64,000 nt of DNA, taken from NCBI RefSeq assembly GCF_001542775.1, contig NZ_CP014145.1, forward strand, positions 1,798,001-1,862,000, written 5' to 3'. A model generated the notes under the pieces. The model was not told where the DNA came from. It worked only from the letters and a program-made list of their open reading frames with translations, and searched no databases. Positions 10,690 to 19,045 of the stretch are shown one piece after another (the stretch's first letter is position 1; every line of letters starts with the position of its first letter). Both the position numbers and the translations under genes were made by a program. The DNA comes from Microterricola viridarii. Lineage in GTDB: Bacteria > Actinomycetota > Actinomycetes > Actinomycetales > Microbacteriaceae.

Positions 10690-10802
10690 CGCCGGTGCGA
10701 ATCTCCCACCCGACTCGAAACTCGCTCATAGGATTCGCATAGCGTCTAGGCGTGTGCTGAGGGAATCAAGGAAGATCCCGAGAGCACGAGAGGGCCAGGA
10801 CG

Positions 10803-12065
10803 ATGAACGCAACGCATGATCTCACAGGCACACACACGGGCATGCTGCGCCGGCGCGGGCTGGCCGTGCTCTCGACCGCAGCCGCGGCAACCCTCGTCGT
10901 GGGCTCGGGCTTCGGGGGCGTCGCGGCCTTCGCCGCAACCGCGGCCGGCACGGGCGCATCAACCGCCAGCACCGCCAGCGCGCAGAACCTGCCGTACGGC
11001 GGTCAGGCGCAATCCGGCTCGGCGCAGCTGCCGTTCACCTCGGGTGGCTACGGCGACCCATCCTCCGGTTCCGGCAGCAGCGGATCGACGAGCACCGCCA
11101 CCGTCGCCGCCACCCCCGCGCAACAGCTTGGCGTCGTCGACGTGACCTCGCAGCTCACCTACGACAACGCGGAGGCGATGGGAACCGGCATCGTGCTCAG
11201 CTCCAGCGGTGAGATCCTCACCAACAACCACGTCGTGGCGGGCTCGACGAACATCAGCGTCACCGTCGTGTCGACGGGCGCGAGCTACACGGCTTCCGTC
11301 GTCGGCACGGATGCCACGGCCGATATCGCCGTGCTGCAGCTTTCCGGGGCATCCGGGCTGCAGACCGCCGCCATCGACAGCTCGTCGACGGCCACAGTCG
11401 GGAGCGCCGTCACCGGGGTCGGCAACGCAGGCGGGGTCGGGGGAACGCCGTCGGCCGTCGCCGGAACGCTGACCGCTCTCGACCAGACCATCACGACGCA
11501 GGCGGAGGGGGCGGCGGCATCCGAAACCCTGACCGGGCTGATCGAATCCAGTGCCGACATCCAGGCCGGCGACTCGGGTGGGCCGCTCTACAACGCGAGC
11601 AACCAGGTCATCGGGATCGACACCGCTGCGGCGAGCGGCGGCGCGGTCGCCGGCTACTCCATCCCCATCGCCACCGCACTGTCGGTCGCGGGACAGATCG
11701 AGTCGGGGCAAGCCTCGGCTGAGATCACCCTCGGCAGCCCGGCCTTCCTCGGTGTCGAGGTGGTCCCCGCCGGGGACACCTCGGTCTACGGCTACGGCAA
11801 CGGGTTCGGTGGCGGCACGTCAACGTCGACCGTTCCGGGAGCCATGATCGGCGGAGTCATCGACGGCACGGCCGCCGCGGCCGCCGGCCTCGCCGCCGGC
11901 GACACGATCACGGCCGTGAACGGCACGGCGATCAGCTCGGCATCCGATCTCACCACGGCGCTCGCCGGACACGCGCCTGGCCAGACCGTGACCGTTAATT
12001 GGACGGATGCTTCGGGGGCCCCCGCCACGGCGACGGTCACGCTGGGGGTGGGGCCAGCCGCATAG
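10803..12065 (+). CDS. Secreted/membrane S1C serine protease with PDZ domain (HtrA-like)
   Basis: A 420-residue trypsin-like protease. A hydrophobic segment at about 18-45 after RRR is a signal peptide or membrane anchor. A Ser/Thr/Gly-rich linker (50-105) follows. The protease domain has the full triad: His143 in LTNNHVVAG, Asp174 in ATADIAVLQL, and Ser258 in QAGDSGGPL. A PDZ domain runs from about 315 to 410 (LGVEVV, GLAAGDTITAVNG). It is a quality-control protease outside the membrane. The start at 10803 follows GGACG-type weak pairing. The gene stands alone and ends in a short hairpin. Confidence 0.93.
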   Translation: MNATHDLTGTHTGMLRRRGLAVLSTAAAATLVVGSGFGGVAAFAATAAGTGASTASTASAQNLPYGGQAQSGSAQLPFTSGGYGDPSSGSGSSGSTSTATVAATPAQQLGVVDVTSQLTYDNAEAMGTGIVLSSSGEILTNNHVVAGSTNISVTVVSTGASYTASVVGTDATADIAVLQLSGASGLQTAAIDSSSTATVGSAVTGVGNAGGVGGTPSAVAGTLTALDQTITTQAEGAAASETLTGLIESSADIQAGDSGGPLYNASNQVIGIDTAAASGGAVAGYSIPIATALSVAGQIESGQASAEITLGSPAFLGVEVVPAGDTSVYGYGNGFGGGTSTSTVPGAMIGGVIDGTAAAAAGLAAGDTITAVNGTAISSASDLTTALAGHAPGQTVTVNWTDASGAPATATVTLGVGPAA

Positions 12066-12070
12066 CCCCC

Positions 12071-12085
12071 CCTCACGCAGTGAGG
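12071..12085. terminator. Short hairpin between convergent genes
   Basis: CCTCAC pairs with GTGAGG around a GCA loop, just after the protease stop and before the end of the facing GNAT gene. It could act as a weak bidirectional terminator; there is no T run. Confidence 0.4.
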
Positions 12086-12110
12086 CGCCCCCGTCGATCG
12101 CGATTCTGCG

Positions 12111-12551
12111 TCAGGACGAGGGCGCCTGCGTCGGATGCGGCGGCTGTGCGGCCGCCGGGCGAACAAGGGCAGTCGGCCCGGGATCCGTGAAGCCGAACTG
12201 CTCGTAGAGGCCGTGCGCGTTGCTCGTGAAGAGCGTCCACCGGAAGTGTGCACCGGGGCCGTCGTCGATCATCGCCTGCACGATCCGCTTGCCCAGCCCG
12301 TTCCCGCGGTGCGCCTCGCTCACAATGACGTCAGCGAGGTACGCGAAGCCGAGGCCGTCTGAGAGTGCGCGGGCAAAGCCGACCTGCTCGCCGGTCCGCT
12401 CGTCGTAGACGCCGATGACACGCCACGCCTCCCTAATCTGCGTCTCGACATCCCCGCGGCTCCGCCACTTCGCCCAGTACACCTCACGCAATTCAGCCCA
12501 GACGAAGTCGGAGTCGATGCGGTCGCGGGCATCGTCAACCAGATAGCTCAT
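12111..12551 (-). CDS. GNAT family N-acetyltransferase
   Basis: A 146-residue acetyl-CoA-dependent acyltransferase. The fold is clear: beta strands GVYDERTGEQVGFARAL, the cofactor motif A in VIVSEAHRGNGLGKRIVQAM (R-x-x-G-x-G/A), and a C-terminal LYEQFGF. The tail after residue 130 is Pro/Ala-rich and probably disordered. The acceptor substrate is unknown. It converges with the protease gene; divergent upstream lies the SOS-box gene. Confidence 0.88.
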   Translation of the reverse strand: MSYLVDDARDRIDSDFVWAELREVYWAKWRSRGDVETQIREAWRVIGVYDERTGEQVGFARALSDGLGFAYLADVIVSEAHRGNGLGKRIVQAMIDDGPGAHFRWTLFTSNAHGLYEQFGFTDPGPTALVRPAAAQPPHPTQAPSS

Positions 12552-12687
12552 CTGAAAACTATAGAACCCCTCCTTGCCGGCGAACGGAGGCTGCGGGGCC
12601 GAGGGCGCCGGAGCGGATGGGGCCGACGCCCGGGAACGTTCTGGACTCCGCTTGACTCACAGCGGGGCAGCGTAAGCTCGTTAACTC

Positions 12688-12703
12688 TCGAACATTAGTT
12701 CGA
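12688..12703. promoter_or_regulatory. LexA (SOS) box
   Basis: TCGAACATTAGTTCGA is a perfect palindromic match to the actinobacterial LexA site TCGAAC-N4-GTTCGA. It lies 32-47 bases before the start of the small gene at 12735. This indicates that the gene is repressed by LexA and induced by DNA damage. Confidence 0.85.
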
Positions 12704-12734
12704 TTAATTCAAGCCACGAGAGCACTGGAGAATC

Positions 12735-12998
12735 ATGCACACCGTCACCGACGCTGTAACACTGTGGCTGGACGGCGGGGTCCCAACACGAATGATCTGG
12801 CGGGGAGCGCGATGGCGGGTCACCGACACGCCGACCGAACTCTTCCGCGATGTTGGATCACTCCCGGAAGTGATCACCCATCCGCCCGCCGTGCGAATCG
12901 GCTGGCGATTCCAAGCAGCCGATAGCACCGGGCTCAATCGCGTATTCGATGTGCGGAGGGACGGCCTGGGCTGGATGCTCGAGCACGTGTACGAGTAG
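12735..12998 (+). CDS. Small SOS-regulated protein, DUF6504-like
   Basis: An 87-residue protein. DAVTLWLDGGVPTRMIWRGA and the C-terminal VFDVRRDGLGWMLEHVYE resemble the DUF6504 group, small proteins often encoded near the ImuA-ImuB-DnaE2 translesion polymerase genes of actinobacteria. A perfect LexA box lies just upstream, which agrees with a DNA-damage role. The assignment to DUF6504 is from memory of the family pattern and is moderate. CTGGAG precedes the ATG. No polymerase genes are in this window. Confidence 0.7.
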   Translation: MHTVTDAVTLWLDGGVPTRMIWRGARWRVTDTPTELFRDVGSLPEVITHPPAVRIGWRFQAADSTGLNRVFDVRRDGLGWMLEHVYE

Positions 12999-13122
12999 CA
13001 CCTCGATTGCCCAGCCTGGCCAGTTTCATTCCCGTTCACGCGCCTCTCTGAACGATCGTCCGCCCGCGGCACCGAGCTAGACTCTCCCACCGTGCGGCAG
13101 AGACGCCGCAGCTACGCGAACG

Positions 13123-13668
13123 GTGATTCATGATGACTTTCAAGCGGCTCCGCCACTGCGGCCCCCGACTCCCCGGGCGGATGTCGTGACCGCCACCGGT
13201 GCGTTCCCCGAACCGCCGCCCACCGGCCTCGACCGGGCCTTCCGCGCGCATGTGATCGTCGGCTCCGTCGAGGATTACGGCGTCACCCGCGCCGGCCACC
13301 GCAGAATCGTGCCCATTCTCGGGGGCCGGCTCTCGCACGGAATCGATGCAGACGTGCTGCCGGGAGGAGCCGACTGGCAGATCATGCACCCGGACGGCCG
13401 ACTTGAGATAGACACCCGCTATTCAGCGCGCACGGATGCCGGCGACCTCCTGCACATCCGAACCCACGGGGTTCGCGTGGGGCCACCCGAGGTGTTGGAA
13501 GCACTCCTGGCCGGCGCGATCGTGCCAGCGACGGAATACTACTTTCGGGTCGTCGTCACCGTCGAGACGGCGGCAATCGCGTTCGCCCACTTCCAGGACT
13601 CGCTCATCGTTGCGGCAGCCGCTCGCGGCGCAGACGCCGTCGTCTACGACGCCTACCGAGTGCTCTAG
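13123..13668 (+). CDS. DUF3237 family protein
   Basis: A protein of up to 181 residues matching DUF3237 (UPF0311). Characteristic stretches are IVPILGGRLSHGIDADVLPGGADWQIMHPDGRLEIDTRY (parts), LLHIRTHGVR and PATEYYFRVVVTVET. The family has a beta-barrel fold and no proven activity. The start is a GTG at 13123; the first 40 residues are Pro-rich and not part of the domain, so a later start is possible. It stands alone. Confidence 0.8.
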   Translation: MIHDDFQAAPPLRPPTPRADVVTATGAFPEPPPTGLDRAFRAHVIVGSVEDYGVTRAGHRRIVPILGGRLSHGIDADVLPGGADWQIMHPDGRLEIDTRYSARTDAGDLLHIRTHGVRVGPPEVLEALLAGAIVPATEYYFRVVVTVETAAIAFAHFQDSLIVAAAARGADAVVYDAYRVL

Positions 13669-13750
13669 CCGAAGAAGTCGAACTGCTGCGGAAGACCCCT
13701 GGCCGGCAGACCGCTCTGGCCCAGCTGTCGGCCGCGCCGAGCGGGACCCG

Positions 13751-13975
13751 CTAATGCCGACGGCGTCGTCCGAACAGCACGGCAGCGACCGTGCCCGCGA
13801 GCGCGATCAGAATGGCGCCCACGGCGATCACGATGTACCGCGGCTCTGTCACCTCGGCCACGTACGGCTGCGAGTCTGACCAATCGAGCATGACGCGCAC
13901 GAAGACGCCCGCTATCACCCAGCCGAGAATCCCGATTCCCGATGCCAGTATCCATCTCCGCGTTCTGACCCGCAT
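13751..13975 (-). CDS. Small two-helix membrane protein
   Basis: A 74-residue protein with two membrane helices (ILASGIGILGWVIAGVFVRV, and YIVIAVGAILIALAGTVAAV) and a basic C-terminus FGRRRRH. The ATG at 13975 was chosen because GAAGGGG precedes it closely; an upstream ATG at 14017 lacks such a site. No family is recognised. It overlaps the unusually long 3' end of the GMC oxidoreductase gene by about 60 bases. Confidence 0.55.
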   Translation of the reverse strand: MRVRTRRWILASGIGILGWVIAGVFVRVMLDWSDSQPYVAEVTEPRYIVIAVGAILIALAGTVAAVLFGRRRRH

Positions 13976-15768
13976 CCGCACCCCTTCAGGCAAAAACTCG
14001 TGAAGCCAGTTTCGCATCGCGACGGTGCCGGCTGAACTTGTTGCCTCTCAGAGAACTTGAGTTCACCGGGTTGGAAGCCAACGCACACCCGCCCCGCGCC
14101 CCGTGCGCGACGCGTGTCATCAAACAGACGGACCCCCTCCCCGTGCTCGGGCCGTTCGTCGGGCTGCCCGCGGCGCGGCCAGCGCGACATCGCCCGCTCG
14201 GCGAGCGCGGTGATCGTGAGCGAGGGGTTCACGCCCGGGTTGGCTGGCACCGCCGCGCCGTCGACGACGTGCAGGCCGGGGTGTCCCCACACCCGGTGGA
14301 ACGGGTCGACGACGCCGTGCTCTGGCGAGTCCGAGACGACCGCCCCGCCGAGGAAGTGTGCGGTCATCGGGATGCCGAACACCTCGGGCCATGAACCGCG
14401 CGCCGCCGCCAGCACGCCGCTGTCGCGCTCGACCCGTGCGGCGATCGCCTGCGCCGCTCGGTGCGCACCCGGCAGGTGGCTCGGGTTCGGCTCGCCGTGC
14501 CCCTGCGCGCTCGTGAGCACCGGGCGGCCGAAGCGCCGCTTCAGCGAGATCGTGAGCGAGTTGTCGACGGTCTGCATGACGAGCGCGATGATGCCCCGTT
14601 CGCTCCACCGGCGGAGCGAGCCGAGACGCAGGGTCCTGACGGGTGCCCTGAGGAACCCTCCGATGAGGGCGGCGAGTCGCGCACCGAGTGAGACATCGCC
14701 CGGCACGAGCCCGGTCGCGAGTGCGCCCATGAGGTTCGAGCCGGGACCGTAACGCACGTTCTCGACATGCGTCGTCTCGTCGACGTGGAACGAGGTGGTA
14801 ATCGCGACCCCTCGTGCGAGTTCGAGCCCATCAGGCACCGAGACGGCGACCGCCCCGTCGAGCGCTTCGGAGTTCGTGCGGGTGAGCCGGCCGAGCGAGG
14901 CGGAGAGACCGGGCAGGGCGCCAGAGGCCTTCATCCGGTGCAGCAGCTGTTGCGTGCCCCAGGTTCCCGCGGCGAAGATCACCTGCTCGGCGGTGACCGA
15001 GCGGCGGTGGCGGCGCAGCCAGCCGCCCGAACGTTCGGACGTGACCCGGTATCCGCCTCCGGGCAGTGCGCGCACCTCGGTCACGGTGCGCAGCGGCTCG
15101 ATGACGGCGCCGAGTCGCTCGGCGAGCGCGAGGTAGTTCTTCACGAGCGTGTTCTTCGCTCCGACACGACAGCCGACCATGCAGTTGCCGCACAGTGTGC
15201 ACCCGGTGCGCGCAGGGCCATCGCCACCGAAGAAGGGGTCGGGCACCGTCTCCCCCGGCACGCCGAACCAGACGCCGACCGGAGCGCGTCGGAACGTGTG
15301 ACCGACGCCGAGGTCGTCGGCCGCGCCCGCCATGATGCGCTCCACCGGACCCTCATGGGGGTACTGCTCGACGACGCCGAGCATGCGCTTCGCGGTCGCG
15401 TAGTGCGGCGCGAGCTCGGCCCGCCAGTCGGCGATGTGCGCCCACTGCCGGTCGGCGAAGAACACCTCGCCCGGCTCGTAGAGCGTGTTCGCATAGTTCA
15501 GCGAGCCGCCGCCGACACCGGCGCCCGCGAGCACCATGACGTGCGGCAGCTTGTGGATGCGTTGCACCCCGAAGCATCCGATCGCTGGAGCCCACAAGTA
15601 GCGCCGCAGATTCCACGAGGTCTTCGCGAAGTCCTCGTCGGCGAATCGGCGGCCGGCCTCATAGACGTGCACACCGTACCCCTTGGCGCGCAGCCGGAGC
15701 GCAGCGACCGAGCCGCCGAATCCTGAACCGATGATCACGACGTCATGGTCGAACCGCGTCTCGCTCAT
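13915..15768 (-). CDS. GMC-family FAD oxidoreductase (cholesterol-oxidase-like)
   Basis: A 617-residue flavoprotein. The FAD-binding Rossmann motif is VVIIGSGFGGSVAALRL at residues 10-26, and GAGVGGGSLNYAN follows. A four-Cys cluster CTLCGNCMVGCRVGAKN near residue 190 is typical of this GMC branch. The C-terminal catalytic part includes MTAHFLGGAVVSDSPEHGVVDPFHRVWGHPGLHVVDGA (parts), with AVPANPGVNPSLTITALAERA. The ORF runs about 60 residues beyond the usual end and overlaps the next gene, so the normal stop may have been lost. Its ATG overlaps the stop of the lipid kinase gene, indicating an operon with it and the FAD oxidase. Confidence 0.9.
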   Translation of the reverse strand: MSETRFDHDVVIIGSGFGGSVAALRLRAKGYGVHVYEAGRRFADEDFAKTSWNLRRYLWAPAIGCFGVQRIHKLPHVMVLAGAGVGGGSLNYANTLYEPGEVFFADRQWAHIADWRAELAPHYATAKRMLGVVEQYPHEGPVERIMAGAADDLGVGHTFRRAPVGVWFGVPGETVPDPFFGGDGPARTGCTLCGNCMVGCRVGAKNTLVKNYLALAERLGAVIEPLRTVTEVRALPGGGYRVTSERSGGWLRRHRRSVTAEQVIFAAGTWGTQQLLHRMKASGALPGLSASLGRLTRTNSEALDGAVAVSVPDGLELARGVAITTSFHVDETTHVENVRYGPGSNLMGALATGLVPGDVSLGARLAALIGGFLRAPVRTLRLGSLRRWSERGIIALVMQTVDNSLTISLKRRFGRPVLTSAQGHGEPNPSHLPGAHRAAQAIAARVERDSGVLAAARGSWPEVFGIPMTAHFLGGAVVSDSPEHGVVDPFHRVWGHPGLHVVDGAAVPANPGVNPSLTITALAERAMSRWPRRGQPDERPEHGEGVRLFDDTRRARGAGRVCVGFQPGELKFSERQQVQPAPSRCETGFTSFCLKGCGCGSERGDGYWHRESGFSAG

Positions 15769-16727
15769 GGCTGCCTCCGTGGGGTGAGTGTGGCGTCGGA
15801 CACCGCGTTGGCCGTGGTCACGGGGTCGGGCACGAGCACGGTGAGGGCTCCGGGCTGCAGCGAGAAACGCACCGCGCCGCCGCCGAGGCGCTCACCGTCG
15901 GCGTAGACCACGAGCCCGGGTGCGTCGACCTCGATAGCTCCGGCCACGGATGACGTCACCTCGGTGCGTTCGAGGTGGCTGCCGCGCAGCAGCAGCGGGA
16001 ACAGGCGAATGAGCTTGACGCGGCCGAGCGGCGCGATGTGCGTGAGCTCGAGCAGTCCGTCGCTGGGGTCGGCGGCGGGGCAGACGGGCATGCCGCCGCC
16101 ATAGCTTGCCGTGTTGCCGATGGCGACGAGGGTGCCCGGCAGGTGCCGTCGGGGCGCGCCATCGATGCCGATCGAGAACGACACCGGATGCAGCCGAGCA
16201 AGTTCCACGAGCAGGGCGAGGTAGTAGCGTGCCCGGCCGCGCGGCCAGCGCAGGCGATTGGTGCGCTCGCTCACCCGGGCGTCGAAACCGAGTGCGGCGA
16301 CCGTGAGGAACTGGCGGGCCCCTTCGTTCGTCTCGACGAGACCGACGTCGATGCGACGCGGCACACCGCTGAGCGCGAGTTCCGCCGCGGCGGCGACCGC
16401 GGCAGCTGATGCCTCATACGGGAGCCCGAGCGCGCGGGCGAGGTCGTTGCCGGTGCCCGCCGGTACGAGTGCGACGGGGATGCCGGCGTCGACCACCACG
16501 TCGAGCACCGACGACAGGGTGCCGTCGCCGCCGACCACGACGAGGGCGCGGGGCCGATCCGCGATCGCGTGGGCGGCCAGACGCCGGGTGTCGGCGACGG
16601 ATGTGCCGACGAACGGGCGCACCTCGGCGCCGAGATCACGGAGTCGGGCGACCGCGGCATCCGCGGCGATGGTGCCACGACCACGACCCGAGGTCGGATT
16701 CACGAGCACGGCGATGTGCTCGGCCAC
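15765..16727 (-). CDS. Diacylglycerol kinase-family lipid kinase
   Basis: A 320-residue kinase of the DAGK/sphingosine-kinase family. It starts (GTG at 16727) with VAEHIAVLVNPTSGRGRG and contains the nucleotide motif VVVGGDGTLSSVL and VPAGTGNDLARALGLP, the catalytic-site signatures. It phosphorylates a lipid, probably diacylglycerol, at the inner membrane face. The GTG starts one base after the stop of the FAD oxidase gene, a tight operon arrangement; an in-frame start 15 codons earlier is possible. The neighbourhood matches Rv2252 of M. tuberculosis, a lipid kinase tied to phosphatidylinositol mannoside synthesis. Confidence 0.92.
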   Translation of the reverse strand: MAEHIAVLVNPTSGRGRGTIAADAAVARLRDLGAEVRPFVGTSVADTRRLAAHAIADRPRALVVVGGDGTLSSVLDVVVDAGIPVALVPAGTGNDLARALGLPYEASAAAVAAAAELALSGVPRRIDVGLVETNEGARQFLTVAALGFDARVSERTNRLRWPRGRARYYLALLVELARLHPVSFSIGIDGAPRRHLPGTLVAIGNTASYGGGMPVCPAADPSDGLLELTHIAPLGRVKLIRLFPLLLRGSHLERTEVTSSVAGAIEVDAPGLVVYADGERLGGGAVRFSLQPGALTVLVPDPVTTANAVSDATLTPRRQP

Positions 16728-16728
16728 C

Positions 16729-18392
16729 TCAGCGCCCCCGGGCTTCAGAGGCACCTGCCGCCAGCAGCGCACCTGGGTTGAGGATGCCGGCCGGGTCGAG
16801 CTCGGCCTTCACCGCAGCGAGCACGCGCACGCCCAGCTCGCCGATCTCGCGCTCGAGCCAGGGCGCATGATCGCGGCCCACCGCGTGATGGTGGCTGATC
16901 GTGCCGCCGCTGGTCATGATCGCGTCGTTCACGCCCGACTTCACCTCGCCCCAGACCGCGAGGGCGTCGCCCTTCACGCCCGCGAGGATCGTGAAGTAGA
17001 GCGCAGCGCCCGTGGGGTAGACATGCGAGACGTGGCAGAGCACGAGCGACTTCGCGCGGTGCGCAGCGAAGCCGCGGGTGATCGCCTCGGTGACGTCGCG
17101 CTTCAGCGCCTCCAACTTCGACCAGGTCGTGGCGGTCTCAAGCGTCTCGCAGAACACGCCGTGGTCAAGCAGCGCGTCACGCAAGTATGGCGCGTTGAAC
17201 CGGCCGTGTACCCACTCTTCGGCGGGCTCCTCACCGGCGTGCGTGCCACCCGCCGCCGTGAGCACGGCGGCCGTGCGCGCCCGTCGCTCGGCCGTGATGG
17301 CGGCCTCGCCCTCGAAGACGGTGATGACGCTGCATCCCTTCGTGAGCGCCTTGCCGATGCGCCCGACCTGCGCGAGGCTCACCCCGGTCTCGGCCTCGTC
17401 GGAGAGGCGGATGACGGTCGGTCCCGTGCCGAGCTGCGCGACCTGCCGCAAAGCGTTCGCGCCCGCGGTGAAGTCGCGGAAGGTCCATGCGTCGTGCAGC
17501 CGCACCTCGGGCACGGGGTGCACGCGCAGCCGCACCTCGGTGATGACGCCGAAAGCGCCTTCGGAGCCGAGGAAGAGCTGCACGAGGTCGGGGCCGGCAG
17601 CCGAACCCGGCGCGCGCCCGAGATCGAGGCCACCACTCGGGGTCACGACGCGCAGCCCCGTGACCATCGCGTCGAAGCGGCCGTACCCCGAGGAGTTCTG
17701 GCCCGAGGAGCGGGTGGCCGCGAAGCCGCCGATCGTCGCGTAGCGGAAGCTCTGCGGATAGTGCCCGAGTTCGAAGCCGTGTGCGGCCAGCAGCGCCTCC
17801 GCCTCAGGCGCGGGAGTCCCCGCGCGCAGGGTCGCCTCCCCGCTTCGCACGTCGAGGGCAACGAGCCCGGAGAGGCGATGCAGGTCGAGGCTGACGACGG
17901 TTCGGCGGCGGCCGTCGGCCGGGTCATTCCCCCTTCGGGGTCGAGCCCGCCGACGACAGACGTGCCACCGCCGAACGGCACAATGGCGATGCCGCGCTCG
18001 CTCGCGAGCCGCAACACCGCAGAGATCTCGCGATCCTCGGCCGGGTCGACGACGGCGTCGGGAGCGTGCTGCCGTACCGCGCGGCTCCGCAGCAGGTCGG
18101 GCGTCGATTTGCCGCCCGAGTGCCGGAGGCGCGCCTCGCGGTCGGTGCGCACATGCTCGTCGCCGACGATGGCTGCGAGCGCGAGCCGGTCGACGTCCTC
18201 GAGTGCGGATGCCGTGAGTTCGACCTCGTCGAACGAGACGGCGGGTGCGGGGCGCGGGATACGACCGAGCACGACGGGCAGAAGCGCGCGCACCGCGCCA
18301 GGAAGCTCTTTCGCCTGCGCGGGGTCACCCCAGCCGTTCCAGCGCATCGGTTCGGGGGTTGCGCCATGGGCGGCTGCATCTTCATCGAGCAT
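16729..18392 (-). pseudogene. FAD-linked oxidase, alkyl-DHAP synthase-like, broken by one missing base
   Basis: Two adjoining frames encode one protein of about 555 residues. The N-terminal part (MRWNGWGDPAQAKELPG, then IAIVPFGGGTSVVGGLDPEGG) is the FAD-binding PCMH domain. The C-terminal part (YPQSFRYATIGGFAATRSSG, SGYGRFDAMVTGL, SHVYPTGAALYFTI, SHHHAVGRDHAPWL) is the cap and catalytic region of alkyldihydroxyacetonephosphate-synthase relatives. The break is at the C run 17929-17933; one extra base gives EGGNDPADGRRRTVVSLDLH, joining the halves perfectly. A sequencing error is likely. It corresponds in place to Rv2251. The start at 18392 leaves only 20 bases to the divergent tetR gene, so the mRNA is probably leaderless. 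Confidence 0.8.
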
Positions 18393-18394
18393 GC

Positions 18395-18407
18395 GTTACA
18401 GTGTGAC
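18395..18407. promoter_or_regulatory. Palindromic operator between FAD oxidase and tetR
   Basis: GTTACAGTGTGAC is an inverted repeat (GTTACA/TGTGAC, one mismatch) filling the 20-base gap between the divergent start codons at 18392 and 18413. It is a likely binding site for the TetR protein, controlling both directions. Confidence 0.6.
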
Positions 18408-18412
18408 ACATC

Positions 18413-19045
18413 ATGGAAGATCGTCAACCTCTGACGGATGCCCAGACCGGCTCCTGGTCGGCCCGGCAGGCCGTCGAGTGGCCCGCATGGGACGAGACCG
18501 AGCAGCGCATGCTCGATGCCGCCGCCGAGCTCATCTCGACGCGGGGTGTGCACGGCGTCACCGTCGCCGAGGTCGCCCGAACCGCGGCCGTGAGCCGCCC
18601 GACCGTCTACCGCCGCTGGTCGAGCGCCGACGACATCGTGCGCGCCGCTCTGCTGCGCGGCGCCGTCGAGATCATCGACGGCTTCGACACGCTCGCGACG
18701 ACGCGAGCGGAGATCGTGCGCGACGTGCTGCGCTTCTCGGAGCTCTTCCGCACAGACGCGCTCTACGGCAGCCTGCTCGAACGCGAACCCGAGGTGTTCA
18801 CGCGCTACACGCTGCAGCGCATCGGCACGAGCCAACGCGTCATCCTGCACTGGCTCGCCGCCGCGATCACGATCGCCCAGCGCGGCGGCACCGTGCGCGC
18901 AGGCAACCCCGGCGACATCTCGGTCATGCTCCTGCTCATCGCGCAGTCCGCGATCCTCTCGCACAACACCGTCTCCACCCTCATCGACGAGTCTCATTGG
19001 AGCACCGAACTATGGCACGCACTCGACGGGCACCTTCGCCCCTAG
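18413..19045 (+). CDS. TetR/AcrR family regulator
   Basis: A 210-residue repressor. Residues about 28-75 form the TetR helix-turn-helix: MLDAAAELISTRGVHGVTVAEVARTAAVSRPTVYRRW (split across the three helices), followed by an all-helical ligand-binding domain. It is divergent from the FAD oxidase/lipid kinase/GMC operon, with a palindrome in the short gap, and its 3' end overlaps glpD by 34 bases, so it is co-transcribed with glpD. It likely senses a lipid-derived ligand. Position equals Rv2250c. Confidence 0.92.
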   Translation: MEDRQPLTDAQTGSWSARQAVEWPAWDETEQRMLDAAAELISTRGVHGVTVAEVARTAAVSRPTVYRRWSSADDIVRAALLRGAVEIIDGFDTLATTRAEIVRDVLRFSELFRTDALYGSLLEREPEVFTRYTLQRIGTSQRVILHWLAAAITIAQRGGTVRAGNPGDISVMLLLIAQSAILSHNTVSTLIDESHWSTELWHALDGHLRP

